A DNA stretch of 64,000 nt from assembly GCA_936450465.1 (NCBI GenBank), contig OW388293.1:46552040-46616039 (forward strand), given 5' to 3'. The first letter of the stretch is position 1; every line of letters starts with the position of its first letter. This DNA is from Gibbula magus. Lineage: Eukaryota; Mollusca; Gastropoda; Trochida; Trochidae. Shown here piece after piece: positions 60,921 through 64,000 of the stretch. Made by a program: the position numbers and the translations under genes. The notes beneath the pieces are model-generated. The model was not told where the DNA came from and did not search any database. It was given only the letters and a program-made list of their open reading frames with translations.

Positions 60921-61273
60921 TTAAAGATGCAGTAGCACGTTTTTTGAAAATTTTATTTTTTCAAATTTCTCATTTATAATGATAGTTTATGTCATTTATA
61001 TTTACTTTAGAGGGTAAAAGATCTTATTACACAAACCAAGTATCCGTAGTGGTAATAACGGTGTTGCGTATAAAGCAAAAATTGCGTGGCGGCCATTTTA
61101 TTGTGAACACATTTTATTATTTCGAATGACAAAATACGTTTCCCATGGCTTTGCGGAACCATGTAGACTAATTTTTAACTTGATTATCCGAAGAGAGAAG
61201 GATGTTTTACTATTTTTTTCAAATACATTTCATCGACTTATTTGATCGAAAAAACGTGCTAGTGCCCCTTTAA
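60921..61273 (-). mobile_element. MITE ending in GGGGCACTAGCACGT, copy 2
   Basis: Reverse-complement copy of 57183-57526; edges TTAAAGATGCAGTAGCACGT and ACGTGCTAGTGCCCCTTTAA. Confidence 0.8.
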
Positions 61274-61297
61274 TGTATGGTATGTGAAATCCAAAAC

Positions 61298-62146
61298 ATT
61301 GTAAATATGTGTTAAAAATAGCTTATAGATCATCTAATAATGCTGTACTGGGTGAACTGGGAAGAATTAGAATGTATGAGCATGGTTTAATGAAGGCTAT
61401 TAAATTTTTGATTAGACTATTAAGAATGCAAACAGGCAAGCATCCCAGACATTGTTATTTAATGCTGTGTAAATATGATGAATCAGGCTATAATAACTGG
61501 GTTTCATTTGTAAGATACATCCTTTTTAGCTATGGATTTGGCAGTACTTGGATAATGCAGGATATTGGGGATTATAAGATGTTCATAAATACATTTAAAT
61601 GGAGATTAAGGGATGTTTTTACACAAAATTGGTTAACTGCTATTTCTACTTCTTCTAGTTTAACAATGTATTGTACTTTTAAATCTCTCCTGCAACCTGA
61701 AAAATATTTATCTTCCATTCAACCATCAAATTTAAGGGGGGCTTTAACCAAATTCAGATGTTCAAATAATTTTAATAGTAATAGGTATACATCACCCAAT
61801 GATTATGATTTTAATGACGCTTTATGCGAATTTTGTATGGAAGGTGAAGAAGATGAATACCATGTTATACTCATATGTCCATCCTATCATCAACTTCGAG
61901 TGAGGTATTTACCAGCATATTACTTTAATTACCCATCAATGTTTAAATTTATATCTCTTATTACAACACAAAATGACGATTTGTTATTTAAGCTTGCACT
62001 TTTTTGTGAAAAAATGTTTAAACTTAGAAAAAGTACTAAGCAGTAAGCGCTCCAATGTATATTTTCTCATGATATGATATGTATGACCATTGTACTATTG
62101 GTCTCATGGCCATATATACGAAATAAATTATGTTCTGTTCTGTTCT
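61298..62146 (+). mobile_element. 5'-truncated LINE with 12-bp target duplication
   Basis: Flanked by GAAATCCAAAAC at 61286-61297 and 62147-62158. The 3' end is a (TGTTC)n tail after AAATAAATTA. It holds only the end of ORF2, so reverse transcriptase and endonuclease are missing. Confidence 0.93.
61309..62046 (+). pseudogene. C-terminal part of a non-LTR retrotransposon ORF2 protein
   Basis: A 245-codon open frame. Features typical of the end of metazoan LINE ORF2 proteins: NAVLGELGRIRMYEHG, SSSLTMYCTFKSLLQPEKYL, ALTKFRCSNN, and the zinc-binding-like CEFCMEGEEDEYHVILICP followed by YHQLR. The upstream catalytic domains are absent because the insertion is 5'-truncated, so this is not a cellular gene. 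The first ATG of the frame falls at or after the insertion edge. Confidence 0.88.
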
Positions 62147-62158
62147 GAAATCCAAAAC

Positions 62159-63112
62159 GAACATAAGTGACAAGACGATTGTTTAAATACTATAGTTACT
62201 AGATTGTGAATTACCGGCTTCGAATAAATTTTTCATAGCAATCTATGTATTATACCACTATCAATAATGATTATATTGCAGTTAAGATTGATTTTTGATT
62301 ATGTGACCTGACCAATATTGGACTCATTGTTAAATATACTCTTGAAATGGATCTCGACTCTCGACGTGCGTAACAACTCATCAATACAATGTGACATGAC
62401 TGACAGATGATACGGTTGATGCCATGCACGTATCTTGCAAGTGATATGTACTGCCTAGGGTGCACGTGCGTTTGATTTGAATGTTGAGTTCACAATTTAA
62501 AAAAGCCAGAACACACTCTTTCGAGTTTGCGAGAACAACTTGATGCATTGTTTGTTAGTGAAGATTTTGCTCCAGACAAATCACACACAAAACTTTAAAA
62601 AAATAAATATTCAACTTCGTACACAGACGTATTTTATTCACCGAAAAAACAAGCAAAACAATGCTTATGTAAATGCCTCTCCACAAATCAATAGTTACAT
62701 ACAAAAGTGATTGACGTTTGACAAGATACAGTTGAAGGCATCGAGTAAAATGATAGACATATCAGCAATTTGCCAAAAATCTATCTTATTTACAATATCT
62801 TGTAAATGTATACACTTCATTATTCGCAGATTTTTTCAACGCAAAACAAGCGGAGATATCACACTAATTAATAAAGGTGTTTTCCAGTCTAAATATAGAT
62901 AAAGTCTATTATTTCAAGTGCAAAGCATTGTGGTCTAACTCGTATACTGTAAACAAGTACAAGAAAGAGAAACACAGTTTATGAGAACTAAACTAAAATT
63001 AAGTAGATTTATCATTTCATTCAATGATGTAGTTCATACAGATGTTGAAATACATGTTTTACCCAACTAGGTATTTTGCTTTAGTTGTATAATCAATGAG
63101 AATATATACACT
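62159..63112. other. AT-rich intergenic, no gene seen
   Basis: No recognised element or coding signal. Confidence 0.5.
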
Positions 63113-64000
63113 GAAGTATATCAATACAACTTGCAACAGGAAGTTTGCTGATTAAACGTAACTGTATCCACTATGTATTTTTAACATGTTTGTACAGTGT
63201 TTGTACTCCCACCGCCGTGTTTACTATGGAATTTAATGACTATTTGAATCTCCACTCTTTTATCTTATATGTAAAGGCTACAACTGCTCCAATACGATTA
63301 AAACTTCAACTTTATCCACATGATTTATCATCATTGATCTCAGAATGTCTGTCTGGTAGAAAACACTGGGTGTCACTGGGTTGTGAACATTGAGCTATCT
63401 ATTAAAATTATATGAAATATTAACACATCGTGGAAGATTTGGAGGCACCACTATCAATCAGTGACGACACCAGGGGTCTGCACAACTAGCATGTTCTTCC
63501 CCACTGGTAGCACACGTCATTGATTATGTCCAAGTGTCAGTGTGTAAAATTTAATTAAGTTCGAAGAGCCTCCCTTTCGTACCCTGTTAATATATGTACA
63601 ACATAACTTAGGATAGATATCCTCTTAATGAGTGTGTATGATAAAATAGGACTGCCTGTTACTGAACGTACAACACAACATAGGAAGCCTGCCATGTGTC
63701 AGTGTCATGTAAATGCATGTCAACCATAAAATTGGACCTCATGTTTATGAAGTTAAAACATAAGAATAAGGTGGATCGTACAACGCAATGTAAACTCTAC
63801 ACTTTTCTTTTTCGGGTCGATTCAATTGGGTGATATATATGAACAAATACTTATAGAGTCGGGAAACAATCTCAAACACTGACTGTCCAAAAAACTTATC
63901 TACTCTGCCACCGAGACTTAGGTTAAACAATTGGTAGTCAAAATACACACCAAGTCTTCCTCTGAGAGATGTCAGTGGTAACGCTTCCTATTAAAGGGGC
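63113..64000. repeat. Old paralogous block (partners 38371-38708, 42882-43030, 43380-43640)
   Basis: Follows the same order of anchors as the 38-44 kb segment but without the 4.2-kb insertion. The part at 63820-63990 (AATCTCAAACACTGACTGTC, CACCAAG) matches 43490-43640. It continues past the window end. Confidence 0.7.

Noticed and set aside
63145..63393. 82-codon frame MLIKRNCIHYVFLTCLYSVC...
   Set aside because: Lies in the old paralogous block; the partner at 38.4-38.6 kb does not keep the frame, so it is unlikely to be coding.

Overview
This is metazoan nuclear DNA, AT-rich and repeat-dense, most likely from a marine mollusc and probably a bivalve. The evidence is spliced secreted fibrinogen-related genes with GT/AG introns, a tRNA-derived SINE whose 3' body and CTCAC-type tail resemble known mollusc SINEs, a common mollusc repeat, and many short inverted-repeat DNA transposons. 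The species assignment is inference. No prokaryotic feature is present. Only three genes can be supported. All encode fibrinogen-related proteins (FREPs). All three show a canonical TCACGTGA E-box a short way upstream of a TATA-like box.

Layout. 1-10612 is a 38-bp satellite of about 280 monomers. 10613-17530 is a block carrying FREP copy 1 on the + strand. Its two coding exons are 13610-13667 and 16246-16931, and its 247-residue product is signal peptide, then a (DSSSDSS)n acidic linker, then a shortened fibrinogen domain. 17531-19172 is non-coding. 19173-25127 is a second array of the same satellite, interrupted by a full-length SINE with target-site duplication. 25128-32382 is a near-identical copy of the first block with FREP copy 2 (28905-28962 and 31096-31781). 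The satellite/unique junction falls at the same base in both copies, so satellite plus gene has duplicated as one unit. Insertions present in only one copy give transposon empty and filled sites.

32383-46600 is mostly old mobile DNA: a divergent tRNA-SINE repeat, a hairpin, a frame-broken Tc1/mariner transposase, a decayed signal-peptide exon plus promoter of a FREP-type gene near 37 kb, and a 4.2-kb inverted-repeat insertion. It also holds minisatellites and a 575-bp tandem duplication containing AT microsatellites. 46612-55756 (- strand) is a third, more elaborate FREP gene with three coding exons: signal peptide plus PAN/apple-like domain, EGF-like domain, and complete fibrinogen domain. 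It reads through perfectly across two introns, but its signal-peptide exon has no ATG. 55.7-64 kb holds its promoter, an inverted pair of about 1-kb repeats, a 5'-truncated LINE with a 12-bp target-site duplication, and sequence that is an old duplicate of 37-44 kb.

Biological reading. The window is a FREP cluster evolving by satellite-associated segmental duplication. FREPs are secreted lectin-like recognition proteins in molluscs. The two + strand genes have replaced the start of the fibrinogen fold with a phosphophoryn-like Ser/Asp linker. The - strand gene keeps the ancestral-looking PAN-EGF-FReD architecture. Functions are inferred from domain families only.
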